Part shown: positions 32,048 through 40,405 of the stretch, in pieces | How the letters are laid out: each line of letters opens with the position of its first letter | Position numbering within the stretch: the first letter of the stretch is position 1 | From: CAIZQW01 sp942493055 | GTDB lineage: Bacteria > Verrucomicrobiota > Kiritimatiellia > RFP12 > UBA1067 | NCBI GenBank assembly: GCA_942493055.1 | Contig: OW818680.1 | Location: 1,240,001-1,304,000, forward strand | Length of the DNA stretch: 64,000 nt | Reading direction: 5' to 3' | Notes under the pieces: generated by a model | What the model was told of the DNA's origin: nothing | Databases searched by the model: none | The model's input: only the letters and a program-made list of their open reading frames with translations | Made by a program: the position numbers and the translations under genes

Positions 32048-32686
32048 TTAGAGTAATCTTATCACCACGATCGTCCGTGAGGAAAGCTCCATTTTACTGA
32101 ACATTTCGCCGTCGACCTCGTCAATCCGTTCGGACGGCAGCGAGAGATCCTGACAGACAATAAGCTTACGCCCCTGCCCGAGCGACAAATACAGCTCGAT
32201 CACCCATTGCTGTGACACGTGGTGCCCGCAAAGGATGACAAGCGTTTTAACACCCTCCAACTCGCTTGCCTCCAAGGCCGGCAAAGACTTATGCGCAGAT
32301 ATGATGCGCGCCTCCATCCAATCCAGTCCCAGACGTGCAAAGAGCAGTTGGACCGAACTGATGCCTGGGATCACTTCGCATGCCTCCATGCCAAAGCGCC
32401 GGATGACGGGTGTCGCGAGACTGCAAAGTCCGGGATCGCCGCTGACCAACACAGCCACACGCTTCCCTTCTTTCAAGAAGAGATCAATGGCCTCTAACGC
32501 ACCTTCGATATCCGAAGCAATCGGCAGTTTCGCTTTTCCTTCTGTCGCATACAGCTTCAGCAAATGGGCTGAGCCAGCCAGCACATCGGCCAGTGCAATC
32601 CCTTTGCGTCCTGCCTCGGTCATGTAGTCAGGCGCACCTGGCCCGCATCCAATAATCATCAGTTGTTTAATTGTAATTACCTCCAT
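32048..32686 (-). CDS. cbiE: Cobalt-precorrin-7 C5-methyltransferase
   Basis: SAM-dependent methyltransferase for C5 of the corrin ring; 212 residues, so only the CbiE part, without the CbiT domain fused in CobL. LMIIGCGPGAPDYMTEAGRK is the SAM motif, followed by VLVSGDPGLCSLATPV and VIPGISSVQLLFARLGLDW. The ATG at 32686 overlaps the cbiD stop and precedes a GGAGG; a strict reading would place initiation after that GGAGG, at an ATT or at the ATG before IIGCGPG. cbiT is not in the window. Confidence 0.88.
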   Translation of the reverse strand: MEVITIKQLMIIGCGPGAPDYMTEAGRKGIALADVLAGSAHLLKLYATEGKAKLPIASDIEGALEAIDLFLKEGKRVAVLVSGDPGLCSLATPVIRRFGMEACEVIPGISSVQLLFARLGLDWMEARIISAHKSLPALEASELEGVKTLVILCGHHVSQQWVIELYLSLGQGRKLIVCQDLSLPSERIDEVDGEMFSKMELSSRTIVVIRLL

Positions 32687-33846
32687 TTTTCGACTCTTCC
32701 ATAAGCGCCCAGCAGGTTGCCGGCGAGATTAACCAAGGCCACACTCAATTGGCCAGCGTTCGGATAGCGGGACTGAGCAGCCAGCGCAATTGACTGGCTC
32801 AATTGATTCGCCACGCGCGTCCGGGTGCTTTCATCTAATTGTTCAAAAAAAGCTTCAGCGGTCAGTGCCGCATGTGCGCAGACAAGAATGTCTGCGACAC
32901 CTTGGGCTGCTTTTGCACAGACAGGAATGTCTGAGCCACCTTGATCTGCGCCGCCTTGGAGGTGTTCACGAATAATCTCGATTGCGGATCGTGACCGAGA
33001 CGAATGCGTATCCCACTCCTCGCCAGCCAGCTTCGCCAATTTTCCGGGATGCCCCCACAGCAGCACATGTTCAAAGTTGTATTTTGCTAATCCTTCCAGC
33101 GCAAAGCCCCATTCATTGCCGACCTCGATCAACTGATCCTCGACCAGCTTCAAATGTTGTCTTGCCGAGCGTTCGCCAATATGCCCCGGCACGAGCACGG
33201 GGTGCGTAATACCTGCTGCCTTGGCCACGTCCAGTTCGCAAGCCACGGAGCAGCGGATCGCCTGGCAACTGAAGGGACGGACACGCCCGGTTGTGCCGAG
33301 TATGGAAAGCCCGCCGACAATACCCAGCCTCGGATTGAAGGTCTGCTTGGCCAACTCCTGCCCTCCAGGGATGGAAAGGGTCACCAGAACGCCTTTGTCG
33401 GTCACCTCCCGGATCGCCGCGCGAATCATGTTGCGGGGCCCCGGGTTAATGGCCGGCTCACCAGGCGGGACCGAGAGCCCAGGCTTTGTCACCTGCCCCA
33501 CACCGTCACCGGCCTCAAACACGATAGCCTCTCCTGAACAAAGGGCCGCGCGCGCGATCACGAAGGCCCCATGGGTGATATCCGGGTCATCCCCTGCATC
33601 TTTTCGGACCGCGGACTCCGCATATCCCTCATGCCGTCTGACCCACTCGATTGGAAACGAAAAACGGTCGCCGCTGGGAAAAGGAATCTCAACGCATATA
33701 GGGTTGTCATTGTGATCGAGCAACGCCATTACCGCTGCCTTTGCAGCCGCTGCAGCACACGCGCCTGTTGTAAAACCCTCGCGCAACAGGCCTCCATCAA
33801 CTGGAGGCTTCTCTGCATCGTCCGAATATCCCTTGTCGTGTTCCAT
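32677..33846 (-). CDS. cbiD: Cobalt-precorrin-5B C1-methyltransferase
   Basis: CbiD methylates C1 and is specific to the anaerobic cobalamin pathway; 389 residues, slightly longer than usual. The start has LREGFTTGACAAAAAKAAVM. DPDITHGAFVIARA, GEPAINPGPRNMIRAA and LSILGTTGRVRPFSCQAIRCS follow, then PGHIGERSARQHL. The C-terminal third carries an extra segment, GGSDIPVCAKAAQGVADIL, encoded by a duplicated GACARGAATGTC palindrome and probably not part of the ancestral enzyme. It is the first gene of the operon. Confidence 0.93.
   Translation of the reverse strand: MEHDKGYSDDAEKPPVDGGLLREGFTTGACAAAAAKAAVMALLDHNDNPICVEIPFPSGDRFSFPIEWVRRHEGYAESAVRKDAGDDPDITHGAFVIARAALCSGEAIVFEAGDGVGQVTKPGLSVPPGEPAINPGPRNMIRAAIREVTDKGVLVTLSIPGGQELAKQTFNPRLGIVGGLSILGTTGRVRPFSCQAIRCSVACELDVAKAAGITHPVLVPGHIGERSARQHLKLVEDQLIEVGNEWGFALEGLAKYNFEHVLLWGHPGKLAKLAGEEWDTHSSRSRSAIEIIREHLQGGADQGGSDIPVCAKAAQGVADILVCAHAALTAEAFFEQLDESTRTRVANQLSQSIALAAQSRYPNAGQLSVALVNLAGNLLGAYGRVEKWR
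32881..32931. repeat. Duplicated GACARGAATGTC palindrome inserted in cbiD
   Basis: GACAAGAATGTC (32881-32892) and GACAGGAATGTC (32920-32931) lie 39 bp apart with similar flanks. In the opposite reading they give AQTFLSVQ and SQTFLSAH peptides. TFLS-type repeats of this kind are, from general knowledge, scattered through PVC genomes. The insertion is in frame and lengthens CbiD. Confidence 0.7.
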
Positions 33847-33900
33847 TGAGCGTGTATCTTAGCAGGATGTCCCCTCGAAAAAAACAAGAAAAAAAACACC

Positions 33901-33930
33901 GTGACAATTATTGCTTAAAAATGCTACTAT
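33901..33930 (+). promoter_or_regulatory. Putative promoter of the SHD1-like gene
   Basis: GTGACA (33901-33906), an 18-bp spacer and TACTAT (33925-33930), 41 bp upstream of the ATG at 33971. The interval to the divergent cbiD start (about 120 bp) shows no cobalamin riboswitch. Confidence 0.4.
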
Positions 33931-33970
33931 TAAAATTACTTATAACATGTGTCGTTGTTTAGCATCTCCA

Positions 33971-35494
33971 ATGAAAACGTATTTGATAGTTCTTTGTCTC
34001 GCGTGGGCCACCTTTATCTTGGCAGAGGAGCCTTCACGGACGTGGACCTCTAAGCAGGGCTTGACCCTTCAGGGCGCTATGGTCGGCGTTGAGGCAGGAG
34101 TTGTGATGATCAAGAAGCCTAACGGGGAGATATTCAAGGCTAAACTGGATGCGCTTTCAGCAGCAGATGTCAATTATGTAAATGAAGTATCTTTTGGCTC
34201 GAGCTCATCCCCTGACGAGACGAAAAAGGAGTCCCCCCCGTCTAAACCCATCACGCCTGGAAAGGAAAGCGAACCCTCCATTCCCTCAAGCACACCTGAA
34301 AAGACGCCTGGGCAGACAAACAGCATCAGCAAAACTGCCGCGCCTTCTGCTCCGGCCGGCGATGACCTCTTTGGCGATTCCACAAGTACCGGGAAAGTTA
34401 TCGGGGTCACCTTAATTTTAGATTCCAACCCTGAAGCCCCCTCCATAAAGGAACTCGGGGCGTCTCCTCGTCCGAAATTGAATGACAAAGTCTGCTTGAT
34501 GGTAAGCCTGGTGAGCAGACAAAGCAAAGAGGCCATACCTGATTCGACATGGACCATTGAGGCGCTTGATTCTGTCAGCGGCACACTCAAGGCCAAAACA
34601 GAAGAGAACCCACCTTTAAAAACAGCCGGAATGTTTTATTTTCTAACCTATTCCGTTGAAAACAACACTCAGGGGCCTCTAGCCATCCCCATCTCCATCA
34701 TCACGGACTCCAAGAACCGGAAGTTCTACCCGTTGTCATCTGTTGAAAGCTCTGCGTCGGCCTATATCCCGGAGGGATTGCTTTCAGCAGAAAAAGACCT
34801 CCTTCCCCCTGGCCTGAAAAAACAGTTTTGCACGATTTACGAGCTCCCCAAGGAGTGTACCGTCAGCAGCATCGAAATCTTCCCGATCCGAATCACCCGG
34901 CATCTCGGTTATGGAGCGTTCATCAAGAGCGGGCAAGTTCGTGGAAAGAGCATCGGCATAACCCCTGAAACGGCTGACGCTGAAAACACGGCTGTTTCAA
35001 GTGGAGAGGGCACAACAGAAAAGGCCAACGTCTTTATGGCCTGCAGGCAGAAGACAGCAAAGGGGTCATCCTCCAGTTATGTCAAAACACGCGTCTTGTC
35101 CTACACCGTTGACCTGCGCCTCACCAAGCCTCAGAAAAAAGAGATGACCATTAAGTCCTATTTCATCTCCACGGATTCAGAAGGAGATGCCATTGCCGAT
35201 ATCGCTGATCAAGCGATCGAGTTGCAGCAAGGGAAGATTTTCACGACCACCGTTGAATCGAAACCCATCTCGGAAGCCTCCATCTACAATACCTCGTACG
35301 GTTCAAAGCTCAAAGGCGTCATTATCCAACTCTGGGCAGACGGAGGCATCATTGCCACATGGACCTCCATGCCACAATGGGACAAATTTGCGAAGATGCC
35401 AGACCTCCAGATCAAGATGCGCAACGTGACTCCTCGAAGCACAGGATCCCTCATAGAAGAGGCGAGCGAACGGAGAACAAGACGCCATCTTTAG
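33971..35494 (+). CDS. Secreted protein with SHD1-like domain
   Basis: 507 residues from the ATG at 33971, where a signal peptide begins (TYLIVLCLAWATFILAEE); the frame is open upstream but without a likely start. Residues about 22-75 (RTWTSKQGLTLQGAMVGVE, KPNGEIFKAKLDALSAAD) match the SHD1-type fold common in secreted PVC proteins. A Ser/Pro/Lys-rich linker follows (about 78-140). The rest is a long beta-rich region without a recognised family. It sits between cbiD and cbiO but in the opposite orientation to both. Function is unknown; binding to protein or matrix is possible. Confidence 0.75.
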   Translation: MKTYLIVLCLAWATFILAEEPSRTWTSKQGLTLQGAMVGVEAGVVMIKKPNGEIFKAKLDALSAADVNYVNEVSFGSSSSPDETKKESPPSKPITPGKESEPSIPSSTPEKTPGQTNSISKTAAPSAPAGDDLFGDSTSTGKVIGVTLILDSNPEAPSIKELGASPRPKLNDKVCLMVSLVSRQSKEAIPDSTWTIEALDSVSGTLKAKTEENPPLKTAGMFYFLTYSVENNTQGPLAIPISIITDSKNRKFYPLSSVESSASAYIPEGLLSAEKDLLPPGLKKQFCTIYELPKECTVSSIEIFPIRITRHLGYGAFIKSGQVRGKSIGITPETADAENTAVSSGEGTTEKANVFMACRQKTAKGSSSSYVKTRVLSYTVDLRLTKPQKKEMTIKSYFISTDSEGDAIADIADQAIELQQGKIFTTTVESKPISEASIYNTSYGSKLKGVIIQLWADGGIIATWTSMPQWDKFAKMPDLQIKMRNVTPRSTGSLIEEASERRTRRHL

Positions 35495-35496
35495 AA

Positions 35497-36366
35497 TCAC
35501 TTCTTCTGCCAGAAATCATCAGGCAGCCAGGCCAACACCTCTTCACGAGCTGCCTGCACGGTGAGTGGAAGCTCGCGAATCGGCAATCCATCATGCGCAC
35601 GCAACGCATGGAAGAGGCTGGAGATATAAGGCAGCCTTAAGCCGACTTGCTTAAGCTTCTCCTGGTCATCAAACAGTTGTTCAGGCGTCTCGCAGGTGAT
35701 GACGCACCCTCGATTCAACACATAAATGCGGTCCGCGATCAGCGGCAGCAGATCCACGGAATGGGTGGCAAAAATAACAGTCATCTTCTGCTCATGACTG
35801 AGTTGCTTTAAAATCTGAACAATCTGTGTCTCGCCCATCGGGTCAAGCCCGGCCGTGACTTCGTCCAACAACAGGATCGATGGTTTCATGGCAAGAAGCC
35901 CAGCAAGGGCCACGCGTTTCTGCTCCCCGAAACTCAAGTGATGAATCGCCCGATCCATGAAAGCGGACGCGCCGACAAGCTCCAAAGCCTCCTTTACGCG
36001 CGTATGGACGTCCGCATCAGACAATCCCTGATTCCGCGGCCCAAAGGCGACATCCTCAAAGACGGTCGCGCCAAAAAGTTGGTCCTTGGGGTTCTGTAGC
36101 AGGATGCCGATACGACTGTATAACTCCAGACCCCTCATCTTTCGGATATTCTGTCCATCAATAGAGACGCATCCCTTCTGTACGGGCAACAAGCCAGCCA
36201 GCACCTTCAGAAGCGTTGTCTTTCCGGAGCCGTTCGAGGCCAGCAGTGCTACAAATTCGCCCTTTTCAGCATAGAAGTCAATCCCCGTCAAGGCGTGAAA
36301 TCCATCTTCGTAGCAATACGTCACCCCCTGACAGTTCAGTAAAGGCGTCTCTTTATTTATCACCAT
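35497..36366 (-). CDS. cbiO: Energy-coupling factor ATPase, cobalt/nickel type
   Basis: ATPase of an ECF-type importer, 289 residues. Walker A LLASNGSGKTTLLKVLAG (Ala-Ser where Gly-Pro is common), Q-loop GILLQNPKDQLFGATVFEDV, signature LSFGEQKRVALAG, Walker B ILLLDEVTAGLDPMGE and H-loop FATHSVDLLP are present. It overlaps cbiQ by 7 bp and its stop is 3 bp from the convergent SHD1-like gene stop. Next to a cobalamin operon, cobalt uptake is the likely role, but the substrate component CbiM is not seen. Confidence 0.9.
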   Translation of the reverse strand: MVINKETPLLNCQGVTYCYEDGFHALTGIDFYAEKGEFVALLASNGSGKTTLLKVLAGLLPVQKGCVSIDGQNIRKMRGLELYSRIGILLQNPKDQLFGATVFEDVAFGPRNQGLSDADVHTRVKEALELVGASAFMDRAIHHLSFGEQKRVALAGLLAMKPSILLLDEVTAGLDPMGETQIVQILKQLSHEQKMTVIFATHSVDLLPLIADRIYVLNRGCVITCETPEQLFDDQEKLKQVGLRLPYISSLFHALRAHDGLPIRELPLTVQAAREEVLAWLPDDFWQKK

Positions 36367-37151
36367 AGCACAACAACCTTTTCCGCAAACAGATAGATGA
36401 TGCCGATCATACAGCCCGACAGCGCGAGCACAAGATAATCAATCTTTCCCATGGGAGTCATCTGGCCAAACGGATAATCCCCTGTATAGCCACGCGCCAC
36501 CATGGCTTCGTGTGTGCGTGCGCTCTGCTCAATGGATCGAACCATGACCGCGCCAACCAGGGTCCCTGCAGACGAGATGGACGTACGGGGCGTCCCATAC
36601 CCAAGACGGATGCGCTGGGCATCCAGCAGCTCAGATGCCTCATCCAGGCAGACAAACAGATAGCGATACATCAGCAAGGCGATCTCGACCCACACCTTTG
36701 GAAAACGGCACCATCTCAACCCTAAGAAAAGCTCATGCGCAGGTGCGACGGAACTCAGCAGCAACAGAATGCCGACGGCCCCCACGATGCGACTCGCCTG
36801 GAGGAGCCCCAGGGCAATCCCTTCCTCTTTTGCAACCAACGTCCAACTCCCGAGAGAACCTGTATAGGCGGGTGTCTGCCCCGTCGTGAACGCATGCAAG
36901 AGCAAGAGCACCAACGCGACCATCACAGGCGGGGAGAAGCGCGCAACGATGATTCGGAGCGGAATGCGCAAAAGAAAGAGTCCGCCCCACGCAAGGCACC
37001 AACAGGCGATCGGCACGATGCAGCGCGTGGAAGCGAGCACACTGCAAAACAGCAGGGCCGCAATACCCATCTTGACGCGCACATCCAGTCTGCGCACCCA
37101 ATTATCACGACGCGAAAAATAATCAGAGAAGAGGTTGAAGGTATGCTTCAT
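36360..37151 (-). CDS. cbiQ: Energy-coupling factor transmembrane protein CbiQ
   Basis: Integral membrane transporter subunit that couples CbiO to the substrate-binding component; 263 residues with about five or six membrane helices. The N-terminal DNWVRRLDVRVKMGIAALLF and the coupling-helix motifs AQRIRLGYG and EAMVARGYTG (the A-R-G pair of ECF T components) are clear. It is the first gene of cbiQ-cbiO; a DUF1080 gene ends 12 bp upstream, so it may be transcribed together with it. CbiM and CbiN are absent from the window. Confidence 0.9.
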   Translation of the reverse strand: MKHTFNLFSDYFSRRDNWVRRLDVRVKMGIAALLFCSVLASTRCIVPIACWCLAWGGLFLLRIPLRIIVARFSPPVMVALVLLLLHAFTTGQTPAYTGSLGSWTLVAKEEGIALGLLQASRIVGAVGILLLLSSVAPAHELFLGLRWCRFPKVWVEIALLMYRYLFVCLDEASELLDAQRIRLGYGTPRTSISSAGTLVGAVMVRSIEQSARTHEAMVARGYTGDYPFGQMTPMGKIDYLVLALSGCMIGIIYLFAEKVVVLW

Positions 37152-37163
37152 GAATCGCGTGTC

Positions 37164-37946
37164 TTATTTCTTCAGCACTTCTTTAATTTGGACCTTCCTG
37201 AACTCCACGGGCGCGCTTTCGGACTGCAACGATATCGTACCTCCCTCAATCAGCACCTTTCCGCCATTCGCCTCGATCAGCGGCTTTGCATCTTTGTCGT
37301 TCGGGTCATATTGGGGCTTGTCATACGAGAGCGCAACTTCGCCCTCGGCGCGATGGATAATCGTTTCACTTCCGCGCGCCTCGATCTCGACCGTCACCCA
37401 CTGATCGCCGTGATATGTTTTCGATTTGGAATTCAGCGTATGGGGCGTATACAATTTACCATCCCGCTCAACATTCGTTCCGGGCGTGCAGAGATTCACA
37501 GTCGACCGATTGCCGCTGCCCAAGCCCCCCAGAAACTGAACTTCTATTGAAACGGGAAAATCCTGGTCCTTGCGCATGGTTTCAGGCGCTTGTCCATGGA
37601 TCATCACACCGCTGTTACGTTTCGCCCAGCCCGGTCCATCAGGAAGCTGTTCGCCTACAAAACGATACTCCACGCGAAGCACATAATTGGAGAAGGGGCG
37701 CTTGTAGAAGAGATGTCCAAAGCGATTCTGAAACTTACCGTCGTAGCCGTCATACCTGACTTTGATAACACCCTCTTCCACGCGATAGGTGTTTCCGAAA
37801 TTCTCACCTGCCGGATACCCCTTTATTTTCGGGATCCATCCCTCCAGGTCCTTGCCATTAAACAAGTCAACCCACCCCTCCTCAGCCCCTGCGCACAATG
37901 CAGCCATTAAAGCACCAAGAAAAACAACGTTTTTTGCCATATTCAT
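37164..37946 (-). CDS. DUF1080 (3-keto-disaccharide hydrolase-type) secreted protein
   Basis: 260-residue protein with a signal peptide (VVFLGALMAALCAGAEEG) and one DUF1080 beta-sandwich domain. WVDLFNGKDLEGWIPK opens the domain, YVLRVEYRF and KRNSGVMIHGQAP are the conserved middle, and the closing part carries GTISLQSESAPVEFRKV. DUF1080 proteins are lectin-like, and some hydrolyse 3-keto-glycosides made by Gfo/Idh-type oxidoreductases, which fits the neighbours here. Catalytic activity of this copy cannot be judged. AAGGAGTC precedes the ATG. Confidence 0.88.
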   Translation of the reverse strand: MNMAKNVVFLGALMAALCAGAEEGWVDLFNGKDLEGWIPKIKGYPAGENFGNTYRVEEGVIKVRYDGYDGKFQNRFGHLFYKRPFSNYVLRVEYRFVGEQLPDGPGWAKRNSGVMIHGQAPETMRKDQDFPVSIEVQFLGGLGSGNRSTVNLCTPGTNVERDGKLYTPHTLNSKSKTYHGDQWVTVEIEARGSETIIHRAEGEVALSYDKPQYDPNDKDAKPLIEANGGKVLIEGGTISLQSESAPVEFRKVQIKEVLKK

Positions 37947-38034
37947 TTGTGAGACTCCTTAAGCAGTGATGCGTTCCGCACATTAAAACACGTCAAAAGT
38001 GTAACATGTCCCATTCGTCGCTGTCGATTGTATT

Positions 38035-39618
38035 TTACTTGGTCAAAGCGTCGGTCCGGAACGGAATAGCAGGCAGGCCGTCTTTATTGAAGAGGTTTGC
38101 CCATTGATGTTGAGCCGCCCAGGCATAGCGCACCGCCACGGGCTTTGTTACAGTCGCGCTCGAGAGCACGACTGTATCGCTTTCAATCGCAGCATCCGCC
38201 CAGACAAACTTCCCATCCTCACCGGCAATGGCGAATCCCTGAAGCTTTTCCGCTGATGCGCCCTTCTTACAGGTCAGCCCCTTGCCAATATGGTCAAAAC
38301 TGACGGTCACCTTGCCCTCTTGGATCTTATGCGCTTTGTAGACCGGCCCATAAATCTCCACGGGCTTGCCATAGACTGCACCGAGCGCAACACGGGCGCT
38401 GCGCGTCCCGTAACCGGACTTATTGACCGGATGAACACCGGGTCCCAGATCACTGCTCGTCGCCATGAAGGTGTTTGGATAGTTCATGATGCGGATGTGG
38501 AGTTCGCGGTATTCACCTTTATCAGCAACAGCAGCAGGCAAGGACTGTAGCTTTTCCCCCTTGGCAGTCACAGGGTCTGCGTCATCCAGAGCACAGCCGC
38601 CGCCACTGGGTTTCTGCACGTAGATAAATGCAAAATCCTGATTCCACTCTTTCCGCCAGCCACGAATGAGCGCGCCCATCAGCGTGTATTGATCGACATC
38701 CTGAATCGCCGTTCCGCTCTCGCCCTGATCCCACAAAACGCCACGAATGGCGAAGGGAATATATCCACGAATATGGGCCTCGTAGAGATTGCCGATTTCC
38801 CGGAAACACTCGCCGGGCTTGAGGGTCGGACGCGGCTGCTGGGGAAACTTCTTTTCACCCTTCGCTTTTGCAGCGGCGACAGCTTCCTCCCATTTGGCCA
38901 ATTGCTGCTCATACACCTTTTTAGCCTTCTCTGCCTTTTCCGACGTGAAGGTTTCCATCGCCTTGGCAACCTGCGCTTTGCAGGCTGCATCGCTGGCATA
39001 CGCCTCCTTGCTCAGCCAGTAGCCGGAGGGCGTTCCGCCCACGGCACCGACCATCAGTCCGACAGGGATATCGAGTTCCTTCTGCAAGCTTACACCAAAG
39101 GAGAAGAGCAGGGCCGAGTAACTGGACACGCTATTACTTGTAGCCGTGCTCCACGGTTGCGAGCTTTTGCAGAGGCGCAACTTGGGATAGGGTGCCGCCG
39201 CGATATTGGCAGCCAGTACAGGGTCATTCTTCGCATAGCCGCCAGCACCGCCTGCCATGTTCGACTGGCCTGAACCGACCCAGACCTCGCCCACCAATAT
39301 ATCCGTAATTTCCAATTTGGCATCTTTGATCGAAGATTCAATCGTCATCACTCGGGCTTCCGCACAGACCGGCATGGGATCAAGCGTCACCATCCACTTG
39401 CCTGTTGCATCCGCTGTTACTGATTTCTTCTGGCCTGCAAATGACACGGTCACCGCTTCACCTGCCGCCGCCATGCCCCAGATCGGCACCTTGGCATCGC
39501 GTTGCAGAACCATGTGATCGCTAATCACAGGCGGCATCTTTACAACCGCCTGCACACCCATCCCGTAACCCATACAGATCACGGCCGCCCATACTCTCGA
39601 CATACTGCTCTTTTTCAT
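38035..39618 (-). CDS. Sialate O-acetylesterase family protein
   Basis: 527-residue secreted SGNH-type esterase that removes O-acetyl groups from sugars. A signal peptide (VWAAVICMGYGMGVQAVV) is followed by the domain start MPPVISDHMVLQRDAKVPIW. The nucleophile motif GSGQSNMAGG has Ser119, and GVLWDQGESGTA is the block that normally follows. A segment rich in Ala, Lys and Glu (about 240-275) looks like an inserted helical hairpin. Its place beside DUF1080 genes suggests work on acetylated plant or algal glycans rather than sialic acid specifically. Confidence 0.9.
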   Translation of the reverse strand: MKKSSMSRVWAAVICMGYGMGVQAVVKMPPVISDHMVLQRDAKVPIWGMAAAGEAVTVSFAGQKKSVTADATGKWMVTLDPMPVCAEARVMTIESSIKDAKLEITDILVGEVWVGSGQSNMAGGAGGYAKNDPVLAANIAAAPYPKLRLCKSSQPWSTATSNSVSSYSALLFSFGVSLQKELDIPVGLMVGAVGGTPSGYWLSKEAYASDAACKAQVAKAMETFTSEKAEKAKKVYEQQLAKWEEAVAAAKAKGEKKFPQQPRPTLKPGECFREIGNLYEAHIRGYIPFAIRGVLWDQGESGTAIQDVDQYTLMGALIRGWRKEWNQDFAFIYVQKPSGGGCALDDADPVTAKGEKLQSLPAAVADKGEYRELHIRIMNYPNTFMATSSDLGPGVHPVNKSGYGTRSARVALGAVYGKPVEIYGPVYKAHKIQEGKVTVSFDHIGKGLTCKKGASAEKLQGFAIAGEDGKFVWADAAIESDTVVLSSATVTKPVAVRYAWAAQHQWANLFNKDGLPAIPFRTDALTK

Positions 39619-39635
39619 TCTGTTCTCCTTTTTTT

Positions 39636-40370
39636 TTACGGCTTCAATTCATGTATCTTCATGTTGCGGAACCAGGCATCGCGGCCATGGTCCTGCAAGA
39701 GAATGGGTGTCTTTTTCTTTTCGGCATATCCTGGAACATTCTTGAAGTTGCTCGTGGCAATCATCTCCGCCGTGGCAGGAGTGTCCAGTTCATATTCGAG
39801 CACCTTGACACCATTCAGCCAATGCTCACCGTGGTTGCCGTTGACGACAATCTTTGACTGGTTGAATTCCCCTACTGGCTTGGGTGCTGCACCCTTGGCC
39901 TCAAGCACGGAGTACCAGGATGCCGTCAGAAACTTCCGGCCGAGTTCAGGGTAATTCGCGTCATCCAACATCTGATATTCGCTACCTAATGCATTTTTTG
40001 AGACTTTGCCATTCTTCTTATCCAGTCGCGCCTCATCCACAAGATATTTGATGCCGCTGTTGCCCTTTTCAACAATCTTCCACTCCCAGCTCAGTTCAAA
40101 ATCAAGGAAGGTCTCCTGGGTCACCAGATCCCCGCCCTTGGCATTGCGCTTTAAACAGCCCTCCTCCACCACCCAGCCATTCGTGGGAAAGCTCTCTTGC
40201 TGGAAGCCGCGCCAGCCCTCTGTGCTCTTGCCGTCAAACAGCAGTTTCCAGCCAGCCTCCTTTTCAGCAGGGGTCAATATGTTGGGCGACATTGCATCTG
40301 CAGCGCATACAACACCTGACACCATTGCAAACAGGGCAGCGATGGCAACGACTCTTTGGATATTTATCAT
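39636..40370 (-). CDS. DUF1080 (3-keto-disaccharide hydrolase-type) secreted protein
   Basis: 244-residue protein with a signal peptide (IAALFAMVSGVVCAADA), then one DUF1080 domain. GWKLLFDGKSTEGWRGFQ begins the domain. FELSWEWKIVEKGNSGIKY is the typical core, and EYQMLDDANYPELGRK resembles the EYQ(V/I)LD block. The end has PILLQDHGRDAWFRNMKI. The fit to the family is better than for the 37164 copy. It lies 17 bp upstream of the esterase gene in the same orientation, so they are probably co-transcribed. Confidence 0.9.
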   Translation of the reverse strand: MINIQRVVAIAALFAMVSGVVCAADAMSPNILTPAEKEAGWKLLFDGKSTEGWRGFQQESFPTNGWVVEEGCLKRNAKGGDLVTQETFLDFELSWEWKIVEKGNSGIKYLVDEARLDKKNGKVSKNALGSEYQMLDDANYPELGRKFLTASWYSVLEAKGAAPKPVGEFNQSKIVVNGNHGEHWLNGVKVLEYELDTPATAEMIATSNFKNVPGYAEKKKTPILLQDHGRDAWFRNMKIHELKP

Positions 40371-40405
40371 ATTTTTCTCCTCATAATACGGGTAGGCACA
40401 GAGGC

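Noticed and set aside
33847..33970. Cobalamin riboswitch upstream of cbiD
   Set aside because: The interval is only about 120 bp and lacks the conserved B12-box; no other site upstream of the cbi genes fits either.
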